Source: Phaseolus vulgaris
Taxonomy: Eukaryota > Streptophyta > Magnoliopsida > Fabales > Fabaceae
Direction: 5' to 3'
DNA: 64,000 nucleotides
Assembly (NCBI RefSeq): GCF_000499845.2
Contig: NC_023759.2
Coordinates: 21,410,716-21,474,715 of the forward strand
Below the pieces are notes generated by a model that was not told the DNA's origin, did no database searches, and saw only the letters and a list, made by a program, of their open reading frames with translations. The translations under genes were made by a program, and so were the position numbers. Positions 54,676 through 64,000 of the stretch are shown here, piece by piece (the first letter of the stretch is position 1; each line of letters starts with the position of its first letter).

Positions 54676-57600
54676 ATGAGAAAGATGAGAAGCAATCGTT
54701 CCAGTCCCCTGGCTCCCGTCGCAGCTGAAGGCGACGCCGCCATGACCATGGCACAGATGGCAGAAATGATGCGCTCGTTGCAGGCCACTGTAGAAGCCTC
54801 GCGCGTCGAGCAGGCGAGGATACATGAAGACCTGGTCGCCTCTCGCGCCAGGAACGAGGAGCTCAGCAAAGTAGCTGAAGAGCTACGTCGAGCTCTTCAG
54901 GAGCAGCAGGTTCGTTCTTCAGCTGAAGAGGTGGCACCGTCGACGCCGCCTCGCGTGTTCCCAATGCCTTTCGTTCAGGAGATTACCGACACGCCAATTC
55001 CCACGAGCGTGGTTCCGGTTAAAGCTGTGTTTACTGGCGTGGAAGATCCAGAGGCTCATCTGACCACGTTCCACACACAGATGATGCTGTCAGGGGGGTC
55101 GGATGCTGTCTACTGTAAGATGTTCGTGAGCACGCTCCAGGGAACGGCGATGGAGTGGTTTGTGAGCCTACCTAATGGCCACATAACTAATTTTCAGCAA
55201 TTCTCGAAAATCTTTGTCGAGCAGTATATTGTGAACAAGGCACCGCCTAGAGTGTCCTATGATCTGTTTGATATAAGGCAGTACCATGGGGAGTCCCTCA
55301 GAGACTACCTCAATCGCTTCGGAGCGCAGATGGTCAGGTCGCCGGCCAAGGATGAAGAAATGCTGGTTTACGCCTTCAAAAAGGGCGTGCAGCCAGGGCC
55401 ATTCTGCGAAGCCTTGATCAGGGCTCATCCAGCGACGTTTGCTGAAGTCAGGCGACTTGCGGTGGCTCACATCGCCGACGAGAGTGAGGTCGCCGAGAAG
55501 AGAGGCAGTGTGGCTCCCGTCAGGCCACGCGCCCAGACCAGGATCCAGCCACAGAGGGTGCTGGAAACGGCAGCGGCGACCAGAAAGGATCAAAGGACTC
55601 GTTATCCTTATGATAGGAGAAACAAGGGAAGAAGCCAAGCGCGCCAACCGCCAGCACGCCAACAACCAGCACGCCGGGAATACAATCGCCCGCCTAAGCA
55701 CAAATTCGTCATGGGACTAGCGGACCTGATCGCCATCCCTAACATATCTGCTAGGTTGAAGGCGCCCGAGAAGGTGGGCGACAAGGTGCTAGGGTCGAAG
55801 CCGGATGTCTGGTGCGAGTTCCACCAGTGCTTTGGCCACAACCTGGACTCGTGTTTGTCTTTAGGATACCAGCTCGACGATCTGGTCAAGAGTGGGTTCC
55901 TAAACGACTATCTGCTGGACAGAAGGACCGGAGGGGCGTCGAGTTCCCAGCCGCCAGGTGGAGAAGCCCAGCAACATGAGATGCCTATCCATGGGGAGAT
56001 CCACACCATTGCAGGGGGTTTCTCAGGTGGTGGATGCACCGCGTCGCAGAGGAAAAAGTACGCGCAATCGGTGATGTCAGTAGACATGTTCGAAGATCAC
56101 TCGCCCGAGGTGGACATTACATTCACCAAACAGGATCTTCGGGACGTTGTGCCTCATGACAACGATCCCATTGTTATTTCGTTGATCACGGCGGGGAGGA
56201 AGGTCCACCGAGTTCTGGTGGACCAAGGAAGTTCGGCAGACGTGATGTTCTGGCCGACTTTCACGCAGCTAGAGTTGCCCCTTGACCAGCTGAGGCCCTA
56301 TGGAGGGTGCTTATATGGGTTCGCTGGCGACCAGGTGGAAGTCAGGGGGTACATTGAGCTGAGAACCACGTTTACCGATGAGGCTGGGTCGAGGACGGAG
56401 AAAATCAAGTACCTCATCGTAAACGCCCCTTCAGCATATAACATCCTGCTGGGAAGGCCCACTCTCAACAGGATAGGCGCAATTCCATCGACTCGGCACA
56501 TGAAGGTGAAGCTGCCGTCCATGGAAGGGGTGGTAATCACAATAAAGTCTGATCAGAAGGAAGCGAAAAGGTGCTATGAAAATAGCCTGAAAAATAAAAG
56601 ATCAGTGAGCTATGTCACAACCACCCCACCGCCCGGTGTGAAACCCAGACCGCCGATAATGGAGGAGGCCGCTGGAAGGGATGTAGAGATGGTAGATGCT
56701 GAGCTGGGAGAGAGGAATGCTGCCCTGCAGGAGGAAGAGGCGCGGAATCGCCCGGAGGAAGCAAGGGAACTCGGAATCGCCAAGGCGGTGATCGCCAGAG
56801 AGTCCAGGCCCAAACCCGTCGAGCAGTGGCTCGGGAAGGAGATCGGGGGGAAGGTCTTCAAGCTCGGAAGATCTCTGGAGGTCGATCTCCAGGACCAGAT
56901 CGCCAAGGTGATTGAACGGCATCTGGACGCGTTTGCCTGGTCTGCTTCAGACATGCCCGGAATCGATCCCGATTTCTTGTGCCATCATCTGGCGATGGAC
57001 AACATGGTGAGACCGGTGCGGCAAAGAAGGAGGAAGTTTAACAAAGAAAGGAGGCAGGCGATCAAGGATGAGACCCAGAAACTCCTCGCTGCAGGCCACA
57101 TCAGGGAAGTCCAGTACCCTGAGTGGTTGGCGAATGTTGTGCTGGTGAAGAAGAGCAACGGGAAATGGCGCATGTGCGTCGATTTCACCGACCTGAATAA
57201 GGCCTGCCCAAAGGATTCGTATCCTTTACCAAGCATTGATGCCCTGGTTGATAGTGCTGCAGGGTGCAAGCTGCTGAGTTTCCTAGACGCCTTCTCGGGC
57301 TATAATCAGATTAAGATGCATCCAATGGATGAAGAAAAAACAGCCTTCATGACGGAGAGGTCGTGCTACTGCTATAAGGTGATGCCGTTCGGGCTGAAGA
57401 ACGCGGGGGGCACGTACCAGAGGCTGATGGATCGAGTACTTGCACCGATGCTGGGAAGGAACGTGCAAGCTTACGTCGATGACATGGTCGTGACCTCGCA
57501 GGAGAAAAGCAGGCACGTTGCAGACTTGGAAGAATTGTTCACGACGATCGCCAAGTTCAAGTTGAAGCTCAACCCGGAGAAATGCATTTTCGGCGTGGAG

Positions 57601-60129
57601 GCTGGAAAATTTTTGGGTTTTCTCTTGACTGAAAGAGGGATAGAGGCCAACCCGGACAAGTGTGCCGCCATCTTGGCGATGAGAAGCCCGGCTACAGTGA
57701 AAGAGGTCCAGCAGCTGACGGGTCGGATGGCGGCCCTATCCCGCTTCGTGTCAGCAAGCGGAGAAAAGGGACATCCCTATTTCCAGTGTCTGCGGCGCAA
57801 TAACAAGTTCGCTTGGACGAAAGAGTGCGAGGAAGCTTTCGTCAAGCTGAAGGAATATTTAGCGAGCCCGCCGGTTCTGTGCAAACCACTGGCGGGAATC
57901 CCTCTCAGATTGTATTTTGCTGTGACTGAGAGGGCGGTGAGTGCGGTGCTCGCCCAAGACCAAGATCAGGCTCAGAAGCCTATCTATTTTGTGAGCAAGG
58001 TGTTGCAGGGCCCAGAAACGAGGTATCAGGCCCTGGAGAAGGCTGCGCTGGCGGTAGTGTTTTCGGCGAGGAGGTTGCGCCACTACTTCCACAGCTTCAC
58101 AATACTGGTGATGACTGACCTGCCCATCCAGAAGGTCTTGAAGAAGCCTGACGTTGCAGGAAGAATGGTGAAGTGGGCAGTCGAGTTGTCAGAGTTCGAC
58201 ATTAAATATGAGCCTCGAGGCCCGATCAAAGGGCAAATCTTTGCAGATTTTGTAGTCGAGCTCTCTTCAAAGGCGACGCGGGTTGAAGGAGATGATTTCC
58301 GTTGGGTACTCTCGGTGGATGGATCGTCAAACCAGCAGGGTAGCGGTGCTGGTGTCATATTCGAAGGACCCAACGGCGTGCTGATCGAACAATCGTTGAG
58401 ATTCGCCTTCAAAGCCAGCAACAATCAAGCAGAGTATGAGGCGCTGATCGCCGGAATTCTGCTGGCTAAGGAAATGGGAGCCAGAGTGCTGATGGCTAAG
58501 AGCGACTCGCTGCTAGTCACAGGGCAAGTAACAGGCGAGTTCCAGGCTAAAGATCCACAAATGGCGGCTTACTTGGCGTATGTGCAGGAATTGAAGAGTT
58601 CCTTTGCCTCTTTTGAAGTGGTGCATGTGCCCCGAGAACAGAATGCCCGAGCTGACTTGCTTGCTAAGCTCGCCAGTTCGGGCAAGGGGGGTAGGCAGAG
58701 GACAGTGATTCAAGAAACTTTGAAGACGCCGAGGGCATTTGTAGCAGATCACCTGGTCCTTCAGATAAGCAGGTCGACGGAGAGAGCAGCGAGAAGCCAT
58801 AGGTCCTTGACGCAAGAAACCCTGAGATCGCCAAGAATTAGAGCATGTCGAGGAGAGAGGGTGGACGTGATGCAGGTCTGCGCCACCCACGAGCCAGACA
58901 CGTGGATAACACAGTACAAGCGATGCCTGGCGGATGGCCTCCTCCCGTTAGACCCAACAGAAGCTAGGAAGGTAAAGAAGAATTCCAGCAAGTATACACT
59001 GATTGATGGCGATCTGTACAGGTTTGGGTTCACTCACCCACTCCTGGAATGTATACACGGCGAGAAGTGCACGAGAATTATGGCAGAGCTCCATGAAGGA
59101 ATATGTGGAAGTCACGTCGGGGGTCGAGCTCTGGCCAAGAGGACTCTCCGTGCAGGCTACTATTGGCCATCCAGGAGAGAAGATTGCAAGAAGTATGCCC
59201 AGTGCTGCAAGCAATGCCAGCAGCACGCCGATTGGCACAAGGCGCCTCCCGAGGAGTTGAAGTCGATCTATAGCCCTTGGCCGTTTCATACTTGGGGAAT
59301 CGACATCCTGGGACCTTTTCCACTGGCGATCAGGCAGATGAAGTACTTGGTGGTGGCGATTGAGTATTTCACCAAGCGGATTGAAGCAGAACCAGTGGCC
59401 CAGATCACCGCGCACAAAATCGAAGGCTTCGTATGGAAGAATATTGTGTGCCGGTTTGGAGTGCCTAAGCGCCTGGTATCAGATAATGGGACTCAGTTTG
59501 CGAGCCACCTGTTGAAGAAGCTTTGCGAAGGAGTCGGAATTCAGCAAGTGTTTGCATCCGTCGAGCACCCTCAGACTAATGGCCAGGTGGAATCAGCTAA
59601 CCGGGTGTTCCTGAGAGGTTTGAAGAGGAGGCTCGAGAAAGCCAAGGGGAGCTGGGCTGAGGAGGTACCCCGAATAGTTTGGGCGTACCACACCACCGAG
59701 CAGTCAGGAACCCATGAGACCCGGTTTAGCTTGGTCTATGGGTGTGATGCCATGATTCCAGTCGAGATTCGGGAGAGCTCGCCGAGATTCCAGAACTTTG
59801 TAGAGGAAGACTCGAATGAAGAGAGAAGACTGAACCTGGATCTGCTGGACGAAGTCAGGGAGGAGGCAAGGCTGAAGGCTGAGGCGGTGAAGAGAAGGGT
59901 CGAGCGAAGGTACAACTCGAAGGTGATGCCAAGGCAGTTTAGAGAAGGCAATTTGGTGATGAGAAAGGCCCACCAATACGAGATGGAGAATAAGTTATCA
60001 CCCAAGTGGACTGGACCGTTCAGAATAACCGAGGCACTCGGGAACGGAGCCTATCGCTTGGAGACGTTGGAAGGGGGGGCGATCCCTCGTACCTGGAACG
60101 CCACACACCTGAAGTTGTACTATAGCTAA
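54676..60129 (+). CDS. T8 gag-pro-pol polyprotein, intact (1,817 aa)
   Basis: Start chosen at MRKMRSNRSS, the start shared with T2 and T5; an upstream in-frame ATG at 54634 is unlikely. Domains by residue: Retrotrans_gag-like about 120-255; variant knuckle CEFHQCFGHNLDSC about 380-393; aspartic protease VDQGSSAD with D516; RT with YVDD 933-936; a Ty3-type RNase H from about 1077 with its first Asp missing; archaeal-type aRH from D1215; integrase zinc domain from H1473/H1480; core D1603 and E1639 (35 residues between them) with D1543; C-terminus to KLYYS. It makes the proteins for particle assembly, reverse transcription and integration. Changes at otherwise conserved sites (NAGGTYQ in RT, FTKRIE and THETRFS in integrase) may reduce activity. 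There is no stop or shift between gag and pol. Confidence 0.95.
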   Translation: MRKMRSNRSSPLAPVAAEGDAAMTMAQMAEMMRSLQATVEASRVEQARIHEDLVASRARNEELSKVAEELRRALQEQQVRSSAEEVAPSTPPRVFPMPFVQEITDTPIPTSVVPVKAVFTGVEDPEAHLTTFHTQMMLSGGSDAVYCKMFVSTLQGTAMEWFVSLPNGHITNFQQFSKIFVEQYIVNKAPPRVSYDLFDIRQYHGESLRDYLNRFGAQMVRSPAKDEEMLVYAFKKGVQPGPFCEALIRAHPATFAEVRRLAVAHIADESEVAEKRGSVAPVRPRAQTRIQPQRVLETAAATRKDQRTRYPYDRRNKGRSQARQPPARQQPARREYNRPPKHKFVMGLADLIAIPNISARLKAPEKVGDKVLGSKPDVWCEFHQCFGHNLDSCLSLGYQLDDLVKSGFLNDYLLDRRTGGASSSQPPGGEAQQHEMPIHGEIHTIAGGFSGGGCTASQRKKYAQSVMSVDMFEDHSPEVDITFTKQDLRDVVPHDNDPIVISLITAGRKVHRVLVDQGSSADVMFWPTFTQLELPLDQLRPYGGCLYGFAGDQVEVRGYIELRTTFTDEAGSRTEKIKYLIVNAPSAYNILLGRPTLNRIGAIPSTRHMKVKLPSMEGVVITIKSDQKEAKRCYENSLKNKRSVSYVTTTPPPGVKPRPPIMEEAAGRDVEMVDAELGERNAALQEEEARNRPEEARELGIAKAVIARESRPKPVEQWLGKEIGGKVFKLGRSLEVDLQDQIAKVIERHLDAFAWSASDMPGIDPDFLCHHLAMDNMVRPVRQRRRKFNKERRQAIKDETQKLLAAGHIREVQYPEWLANVVLVKKSNGKWRMCVDFTDLNKACPKDSYPLPSIDALVDSAAGCKLLSFLDAFSGYNQIKMHPMDEEKTAFMTERSCYCYKVMPFGLKNAGGTYQRLMDRVLAPMLGRNVQAYVDDMVVTSQEKSRHVADLEELFTTIAKFKLKLNPEKCIFGVEAGKFLGFLLTERGIEANPDKCAAILAMRSPATVKEVQQLTGRMAALSRFVSASGEKGHPYFQCLRRNNKFAWTKECEEAFVKLKEYLASPPVLCKPLAGIPLRLYFAVTERAVSAVLAQDQDQAQKPIYFVSKVLQGPETRYQALEKAALAVVFSARRLRHYFHSFTILVMTDLPIQKVLKKPDVAGRMVKWAVELSEFDIKYEPRGPIKGQIFADFVVELSSKATRVEGDDFRWVLSVDGSSNQQGSGAGVIFEGPNGVLIEQSLRFAFKASNNQAEYEALIAGILLAKEMGARVLMAKSDSLLVTGQVTGEFQAKDPQMAAYLAYVQELKSSFASFEVVHVPREQNARADLLAKLASSGKGGRQRTVIQETLKTPRAFVADHLVLQISRSTERAARSHRSLTQETLRSPRIRACRGERVDVMQVCATHEPDTWITQYKRCLADGLLPLDPTEARKVKKNSSKYTLIDGDLYRFGFTHPLLECIHGEKCTRIMAELHEGICGSHVGGRALAKRTLRAGYYWPSRREDCKKYAQCCKQCQQHADWHKAPPEELKSIYSPWPFHTWGIDILGPFPLAIRQMKYLVVAIEYFTKRIEAEPVAQITAHKIEGFVWKNIVCRFGVPKRLVSDNGTQFASHLLKKLCEGVGIQQVFASVEHPQTNGQVESANRVFLRGLKRRLEKAKGSWAEEVPRIVWAYHTTEQSGTHETRFSLVYGCDAMIPVEIRESSPRFQNFVEEDSNEERRLNLDLLDEVREEARLKAEAVKRRVERRYNSKVMPRQFREGNLVMRKAHQYEMENKLSPKWTGPFRITEALGNGAYRLETLEGGAIPRTWNATHLKLYYS

Positions 60130-60196
60130 GAGCTTTGTAAGTAAAGACAAACACAAATATTACATTGCAATGTCTCTGTGAAAACAGTTTTAAAGG

Positions 60197-60234
60197 GGCA
60201 CTCTTTTTTCCCTAAGGAGGGTTTTTAATGAGGC
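60197..60234 (+). other. Conserved post-pol hairpin block of T8
   Basis: About 68 nt after the pol stop: CACTCTTTTTTCCCTAAGG then AGGGTTTTTAATGAGG, nearly identical to T2. Confidence 0.6.
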
Positions 60235-60378
60235 CACCCAATAAAGGAAGAGTTTTCGAAGTATAAGGTGTTTTCAGATTGCATATGTGTTATTTCCAAA
60301 AGTTTCGAAGAAAGACCTTGTCATTCGTACATGATTTAAGGCACGAAAAGATATGTCGCGTGTTTTCTAAAGTTTTAA

Positions 60379-61030
60379 AAGTCCTCATCGTTTTTCGGCG
60401 ATTAGAGGCACCAGTTAAGTTTTTAAAGTCCTCATCGTTTTTCGGCGATTAGAGGCACCAGTTAAGTTTTTAAAGTCCTCATCGTTTTTCGGCGATCGGA
60501 GGCACCAGATGGAAGACCTCAACGCCCTCGCGCGTTTTGAGGCAAGTTAAAGACCTCCTCGCCGTTGAGCGAGCGCAGGCGAGAAAGAGAAAAAGTCCTC
60601 CGTGTTTCTGGGAGCGAGAAGATGTAACTCCCGGGGCAACGTAGAGGCAAGTTAAAGACCTCCTCGCCGTTGTGCGGGCGCAGGCGAGAAAGGTCCTCAG
60701 TGCATCCAGGGGGGAGGAGATGTACGCCCTGGGCAAGTTGAGGCACCGGATAAAGTCCTTATCGCCGTTGTGCGAACTAAGGCCCATCAAAGACCTCCTC
60801 GCCGTCGAGCGAGTGCAGGCGTGAGAAAGAAAAGGTCCTCAGTGCATCCAGGGGGGAGGAGATGTACACCCTGGGCAAGTTGAGGCACCTGACAAAGTCC
60901 TTCTCGCCGATGACAGAGTTTAGGCGAGTAAAAGTCCTTCTCGCCGATGAGCGAGTTCAGGCGAGTTAAAAGACCTTCCCGCCTCGAGTGTAGGCAAGAT
61001 AAAATCCTTCTCGTCTTGAACGAGTTCAGG
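60379..61030 (+). repeat. T8 hypervariable tandem-repeat region
   Basis: Three 47-bp units (GTCCTCATCGTTTTTCGGCG at 60381, 60428 and 60475) are followed by a mosaic of units related to those of T2 (TCCTCGCCGTTGAGCG, GGGGGGAGGAGATGTA, TCGCCGATGAGCGAG). Most monomers are bounded by CCTC/GAGG or TCGCC/GGCGA inverted repeats. T2 has amplified a different member of the set. Confidence 0.82.
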
Positions 61031-61589
61031 TATGGCGAAGAGGGTGGAAGAAGCTTGAAAGGTGGCTAAGGTAGGTTCGAAGAGAACGCCTAGTCAGCCG
61101 GTCTTTTGCTCTGAAGTTCAAGGGGGCAAAGGAAGATCCCAAAGGGTGTTTCTACCCCAGATAAAGAAACGATTGCCAAAGCATGAGACTGAGAAAAGTT
61201 GGTGTTGCCAAGAGGTCTCGGCGATCGGGAAAGGTTCAAACACGGCGAGAAGATCGAAAGACGTGTTTGATAAAGCAGGTCGAGTGGGACGTTGTTTGAA
61301 CCAATGATTGAATCACAGTTCATTGCTTGGAACATTTCTTGCGATCAGGTTAGTGCCTCAGGGGTACGAGTTGTTTAAAGCGATTGTTGCTTAAGTTCGA
61401 ATCGGCTTGAAGTGGTTACGCCAAAGGTCATGTTTGCAAAATCGTTAAGTTAAACGTAGCAGAGTTAAACACACGAAGAAAGTAAAGCGCTCAAAGAAGT
61501 CGGAAGAAATATCCAGATTTCGTTATTAAAATAAGAGGCTGTTCAAAATACGTGTGCAAGAGTTTTTTACAAAGTAAATACAAGTGAAT
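61031..61589. other. T8 3' region between arrays and opposite-strand gene
   Basis: About 560 bp, recognisably related to 13386-13988 of T2. No coding region is supported; probable 3' UTR of the opposite-strand gene. Confidence 0.5.
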
Positions 61590-64000
61590 TTATAAAGAAG
61601 CAGATGGGGTGGAGTTGGTTGAGCCTTCGGCGGGAACGACTTTCCCATCTACTACTTCATTGTTTAATGACACCATGCTGAGGTCGAGATCAGGGAATAG
61701 GCATGCGAACTGTTCTCGAGCGGCGTCAAACCCGGCAACCAGAATCTGAGCGGAGCTTAGCCTAAGTTCTTCAATTTGCTTCTGAAATCCTTCGACCTGC
61801 TGCTTAAGCTCCTTGTTCTGCTGCTCCAGCTCTTCGACCTGTTTTCGGAGTTGTTTGTTGGTCTCTTGAGCTTCAAGAAGGTCGTCAGCCACCTTCTTGG
61901 ATTCTGTTTGAGCTTGGGCCAGCTCGGCAGCCATCTTCACCTTTTCTTTGTTTGCCTCGGAGAGATCAGCCATGGCGTCATCTCTTGCTTTCTCCACTTG
62001 CCCGAGCAGCTTCTCACGGTCGATCGACCTTTGCTCCAGCTTCTGTACCTTATCGGCGTTGGCTTGAATTTGAGCTTCCAGGTCGCTCGCCTTGGTACGT
62101 AGAGGCACGATTCTGCTTTCGAGTTCGACCTTTTCCTGGGCAAGTTCGTGGACTTTGCGGCGCAGGTCGACAGCTTCCTTGCGCGCAAGCCTGAGCTCGG
62201 TGTTTAGGGCATCCTCTACTCGAGAATGTTCCATTTCCGCGAGCGTCAGGCTGAATGACACCTTCTCCACCTCGACCTTCATTGTGCTGTTCTCGGTCTT
62301 GAGGTTGTAGATGTCATCCTGTAGCCGCCTGGTGGAGCTCTCCACAGCTCTCGTTATGATGGATGGGATGTCCTCTGCAATGGTCTTGAGTTTAGCAGTC
62401 AGAGGTTCCCACATCCTCGTCACCTCGAGGGAAAGATTTGCAGCTTGGAGAGGCGCCGGGGGGGCTTGTTGGGGGTTCTCGTCGCCGCCTTCCTTAGCAA
62501 TATTTTCAGTAGCTGCTTCTTGGCGCGGCGACGCAACCGGAGACTCGGTGATTAGGATTGGAGAGGTGTGAGCGACCTCATCCCCGATTGGAATGACTCC
62601 TGCAGCTGAGGTGTTGGAAGGAGGGCCCCCTCCTGCTGATATATGTGGAGTAGAGGCGCTCGGGGGGTCCTCTAAGAAGTTTGGCTCTTGGGCCTCAGTT
62701 GCAGGTGGCGCAGTGGCCAATGGGACTGCTTGGACTGGTGGTGAAGGGGCTTGTGGTGCTGGTGAAGAAGGAGGAGGTGCGGGTGTTGATGGTGGTGTTG
62801 AAGCTGGAAGAGGGGGCGGGGCAGGTGGGGAAGATGGTGCCACCCTCTTCCTCTTTGTGACAAGGCCATCCTCTGTGACCTCGTCGTCCTCCTCCTCATC
62901 CTCTTGGACAACTTGGGGGGCTTTCCGCTTTGGCCTCTTAAGGACCAGTTTCTTTCGTTGGGTGGGCGCCTTACGCGGTGATCGCCCCTGGATGATGGCC
63001 TTCTCGACCGCCGAGTTGGAAACCGTCTGGGAGCCGGTCGCCAACCCGTGGTTGCGGGCGAGCGCCTTTAGATCGGCGAGCATATTCTTTCCCAGCATGG
63101 TATCTGCGTGAAATGACAGTGCATAAGTTAACTTAAAGGAGAATGGAGTGAGTGTGCAAGGCAATGAAACAGCAAAAGCAGGCATATGCAGAAAAGTTAA
63201 AACCAAAGTCTTGTGTGTGTCGTACAAGACGCCCAGAAACAATATCAGAAGCAAGTCAAGACAAGGATGTAGCGTCCTAACCTATTTGGAATTCCAACTG
63301 GTCCTCAAAGAACTCGAAGGAAATCAGGGTGGGGGTCAAGAATGTTATGTGAGCATCTGCCACCCTCTTCCAGAAGAGACAAAGGTCTCTGTCTAAAGCT
63401 CCCATGCTGTCAGGACTTCTGGGCCTCCTGAAGCAGCTCTTAGATTCTTTTTTCCCCTTGTCCACCCAGTACAAGGGAAAACCGTCGAGAAGGGAAGGAT
63501 CTTTGTCGTTCGCGCGGACCTGAATGAACTTCCCCTTCCAATCCTTATAGGACTGCTGGAAGATGGTGAAGATGGATCTCCCAGCGATGGCGTTCAGACT
63601 AACCCAAAGGCGATCGCCTGGGTGTTTGGCCTCAAACAGAAATAAGAATACGTCCACTGACGCAGGCAACCCCAGGTGGGCGCATGTTACCTTAAAGGCT
63701 CGGACGAACGCCCAGCTGTTGGGGTGAAGCTGGGCGGCTGCTATGTTGAGCTCGGTTAAGAGTTCCCTCTCAAATCGAGTGAGAGGGAACCTGAGTTTAA
63801 CTTTCTTGAAAAGAGTGGTGTAGACGAAGCAGAAGGGCCCGTCGGCGCTCACTTTATCATCAACACACACTGGCAGAGTGGCTGGGCAAGGCAGCACCAT
63901 CATTCTCTCGTCGTGCTCCTTGTGGAATGATTGGAAGGCCTCGTCCCCATTGGTCAATCGCAGAACCGCTCCCGCGGTGTTCACCGACGACGTTTCCTTT
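61590..64000 (-). CDS. T8 opposite-strand gene (Transposase_28-like plus coiled coil), open to window edge
   Basis: On the minus strand, exon 1 runs from beyond 64000 to 63282 and exon 2 from 63103 to 61590, with a 178-nt GT-AG intron (63281-63104) in phase 1 joining QLEFQI-D-TMLGKNML. Exon 1 has the N-terminal domain (LTRFERELLTELN, LHPNSWAFVRAF, LFEAKHPGDRLWVSL). Exon 2 has KRPKRK and KRKR basic clusters, a Pro-rich linker, a long coiled coil and a C-terminus with NNEVVDGKVVPAEG. No stop or frameshift is seen over 744 visible codons; the start codon lies outside the window. As in T2, the sequence suggests a nuclear, self-associating protein, but the function is unknown. Confidence 0.83.

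Larger units (their letters stand above)
53518..64000 (+). mobile_element. T8, beta-family Tat element with intact gag-pol (right end beyond window)
   Basis: Plus-oriented: 5' LTR, PBS, leader, intact gag-pol, hairpin block, tandem arrays and an opposite-strand gene open to the window edge. It is the only element here whose sense polyprotein is uninterrupted. It inserted in the T7 opposite-strand gene intron; the candidate left TSD is ctggg (53513-53517). The 3' LTR is not visible, so age and completeness cannot be scored. Confidence 0.93.

Overview
This is plant nuclear DNA made almost entirely of nested, mostly decayed LTR retrotransposons. I found no host gene, tRNA, rRNA or CRISPR array. 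The dominant elements are Ty3/gypsy of the Tat lineage. The evidence is gag-pro-pol polyproteins in the order gag, protease, RT, a degenerate RNase H, a second archaeal-type RNase H (aRH), and integrase; a primer binding site (PBS) matching plant tRNA-Lys(CUU); and an extra gene on the opposite strand between pol and the 3' LTR. The host is a flowering plant. A legume is my guess from general resemblance and is not demonstrated.

Names used here: Tat elements T1-T8, solo LTRs S1-S5, gypsy fragment G1, one LINE, unclassified fragment X. Family alpha (T1, T3, T4) has LTRs of about 1.07 kb. Family beta (T2, T5, T7, T8, S2) has LTRs of about 0.8-0.95 kb. Family gamma (S1, S3, S4, G1) has unrelated LTRs of about 1 kb.

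Layout, left to right. T1 (alpha, +) runs 1-5828 and 18055 to ~19035, with solo LTR S1 in its gag and the complete 12.2-kb T2 (beta, +, 5829-18054, TSD actct) in its integrase. T3 (alpha, -) is a gag/LTR fragment, ~19036-21355. G1 is a gypsy 3' tail plus LTR, ~21356-22537. A decayed L1-type LINE (22538-22570 and 36016-42035) carries the complete T4 (alpha, -, 22571-36010, TSD gagtt), S4 and S5; T4 itself carries S2 and S3. T5 (beta-like, +, 42041 to ~47912) is cut in integrase and abuts T6 (-, 47913-50893). T6 is interrupted by X (50894-51130), then T7 (beta, -, 51131-53517), then T8 (beta, +, 53518 to beyond 64000).

T8 is the best preserved: its 1,817-aa gag-pol frame is open and its opposite-strand gene is open as far as the window edge. 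In T2 the gag-pol is broken five times, yet its opposite-strand gene is open over 823 codons once a 181-nt intron is removed.

The most interesting system is this opposite-strand gene. It recurs in five elements of at least two families. The exon junction and intron phase are identical in the four copies where they can be read, and a 5'-UTR intron can be read in T4 and T7 and partly in T2. Its product combines an N-terminal domain resembling the Pfam family 'putative gypsy type transposon' (Transposase_28), NLS-like basic clusters, a long coiled coil and a conserved acidic tail. Two further recurring features sit nearby: fast-evolving tandem arrays between pol and this gene, and a conserved hairpin block just after the pol stop.
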